A stretch of 14,156 nucleotides of DNA from Micavibrio_A sp964423095 (lineage in GTDB: Bacteria > Pseudomonadota > Alphaproteobacteria > Micavibrionales > Micavibrionaceae). The translations under genes and the position numbers were made by a program. Below are positions 13,000 to 14,156 of the stretch, one piece after another. The notes below the pieces were generated by a model. The model did no database searches. It saw only the letters and a list, made by a program, of their open reading frames with translations, and was not told the DNA's origin. Every line of letters begins with the position of its first letter. Positions within the stretch are counted from its first letter, which is position 1. Location of the stretch: assembly GCA_964423095.1 (NCBI GenBank), contig CAYRDI010000047.1, positions 1-14,156 of the forward strand. Direction: 5' to 3'.

Positions 13000-14156
13000 A
13001 TGGGCAAGTTTTCCGATTTTGTAAAAACACTCGCAACCGCCGCCATCCCCGCGATGGCCGCAACGGCCGCCGAACCGGCCACCGTAAACGGCGATACGGC
13101 CACTTTGGCGCAGATCGCAGGCGGATTGACGACAGGCCAGAATCTCATCGACACGATCGATCCGGCCGTTGCGGGAAAAACCGTTCTGGGACAGTCCCGT
13201 TATATTGGCCCCCGCGGCGACCATCCCGAAGCCCGCACGCAGGTTTATGTGGTGCGCGAAGATTTTAAACTTGCCTGCTCTACGCCCAGCGGCCCTGTTT
13301 CCGTCAAAGCCTACACCGCCGATGTATATGACCAGATTATAAAAGCCGGCAGCCTTGATGTTCTCACGGACGGCACCGTTCAAAGCGCACAGGAAGTAGA
13401 GCTCGATACCCTGAAATTCAACGGCCCTTATATGTACAATCTTGAAGGCGGCGGTTTTGATCTGCTCCGCACGCAGGTCGGCGCACATATTGCCAATGCG
13501 TCCATTTCCGTTGACGGACAACTTATCAATGTCAACGATGCGATCGAGCCGAGCGATTACACGGTAAAGCTCGAAAACTCTGCGGCTTTTAACGACGTCA
13601 ATGACGCCTATATGTCCGGCAAGCCGGTTACGGTGGTGGCCCAGACAGAACGCGGCCACACGATGGTTTACACCTATCAAATCGAAGCCGATGTGAAACA
13701 GGATTTTGAGGCCTGTCTGGACGATGGGAAAAAATCCGCTCCGTTCAATGAATATTTTTCAATAACCACAACCCCCCTGCCCAACGCTTCGCGTGCGCAA
13801 ATCGAAGGGGTTTTGGGAGAGCAGTGCCTGAAAGGGAAAGTTGACCCGGCACAAGTGGATCTTGAAAGCATCGAAGGCGGCAGCGGCGGATACATTCCGT
13901 TTTCAAAGGCCTTGAGAGACAAAATAACCGGAGAGCTTTTCGTTTCCGATTACCTGAAGGTCGACAAAAACGGAAATGCCTATCTGTCCGCCAGCCTGCA
14001 ACAAGGATTGCAAACCAGCTTCGTCAATTCCTGTTCCGGTACAACCGCCATGCCGAAACCGCCTGTTTACAGCTTCACGCCGCAGGTGCCTTCCACACCC
14101 ATTTATCCCATCCCGGTCACACCGGTGGTTTACCCCGTTATCATACCTCCCGGTGG
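13000..14156 (+). CDS. Unidentified protein with proline-rich end, 3' end outside window
   Basis: A frame open from ATG 13000 to the window edge encodes at least 385 residues and has no stop, so it is 3'-partial. The start is supported by AAAGGTG at 12988-12994, five bases before it; an alternative ATG at 12996 in another frame lies only one base after that site and gives a 90-residue shadow. The N-terminus, MGKFSDFVKTLATAAIPAM then AATAAEPA, looks like a weak signal peptide with a possible AxA cleavage site, though Asp6 and Lys9 are unusual. The body contains four cysteines and mixed beta-like sequence (for example YVVREDFKLACSTPSGPVSV). From residue 351 it becomes rich in Pro, Tyr, Val and Thr (FTPQVPSTPIYPIPVTP), resembling a linker or wall/envelope-spanning region. 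I do not recognise a family. Possibly an exported or surface protein; confidence in coding is high, in function nil. Confidence 0.8.
   Translation, partial: MGKFSDFVKTLATAAIPAMAATAAEPATVNGDTATLAQIAGGLTTGQNLIDTIDPAVAGKTVLGQSRYIGPRGDHPEARTQVYVVREDFKLACSTPSGPVSVKAYTADVYDQIIKAGSLDVLTDGTVQSAQEVELDTLKFNGPYMYNLEGGGFDLLRTQVGAHIANASISVDGQLINVNDAIEPSDYTVKLENSAAFNDVNDAYMSGKPVTVVAQTERGHTMVYTYQIEADVKQDFEACLDDGKKSAPFNEYFSITTTPLPNASRAQIEGVLGEQCLKGKVDPAQVDLESIEGGSGGYIPFSKALRDKITGELFVSDYLKVDKNGNAYLSASLQQGLQTSFVNSCSGTTAMPKPPVYSFTPQVPSTPIYPIPVTPVVYPVIIPPG

Noticed and set aside
12996..13268. A 90-codon plus-strand frame starting at ATG 12996
   Set aside because: The ribosome site is one base from this ATG but five from ATG 13000, and the 13000 frame stays open for over 1,100 bases with protein-like composition.
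1..14156. CRISPR arrays, tRNA or rRNA genes, transposases, phage genes
   Set aside because: No regular spaced repeats, cloverleaf-like sequences, terminal inverted repeats with a transposase or phage structural proteins were seen on reading the window.

Overview
This 14.2 kb window looks like a core chromosomal segment of an alphaproteobacterium. The evidence is gene order: rpsA-ihfB, then a LapA-like gene with pyrF, trpF, trpB and trpA, then accD-folC, then a ChvI/ChvG-type two-component system followed by rapZ. This linkage is characteristic of Alphaproteobacteria. Coding DNA is moderately GC-rich. The exact order cannot be fixed from the sequence; a Micavibrio-like lineage is a guess based on the flavour of the small accessory proteins.

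Layout. Bases 1-976 hold the 3' part of rpsA, closed by a strong terminator. ihfB (1206-1508) is a single gene with its own terminator. A compact plus-strand operon follows (1648-5902): lapA-like, pyrF, trpF, trpB, an effector-binding-domain protein, trpA. Most junctions are ATGA overlaps or gaps of a few bases; the exception is a 74-base gap with an AT-rich hairpin just before trpB. The operon covers one pyrimidine step (OMP to UMP) and the PRAI and tryptophan synthase steps of tryptophan synthesis. trpE, trpG, trpD and trpC are not in the window.

Bases 5903-6600 form a small odd island: an unrecognised minus-strand gene with its own promoter, Shine-Dalgarno site and terminator, next to very AT-rich DNA. 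It separates trpA from accD, which are usually close neighbours in this group. accD-folC (6654-9078) has its own promoter and supplies acetyl-CoA carboxylase beta subunit and folylpolyglutamate/dihydrofolate synthase. A small single-membrane-segment protein (9156-9512) follows behind another promoter-like sequence.

Bases 9633-12909 hold the response regulator, sensor kinase and RapZ, probably one operon. The hprK gene often found between chvG and rapZ in alphaproteobacteria is absent here, and RapZ has methionine where the Walker A lysine is expected. The last gene (from 13000) is open to the window edge: a 385+ residue protein of unknown function with a possible signal peptide and a proline-rich end.

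No tRNA, rRNA, insertion sequence, CRISPR array or obvious phage gene was seen. The most interesting accessory points are the ligand-binding-type protein between trpB and trpA, the minus-strand island, the altered RapZ P-loop and the unidentified terminal gene. None amounts to clear proof of a new system.
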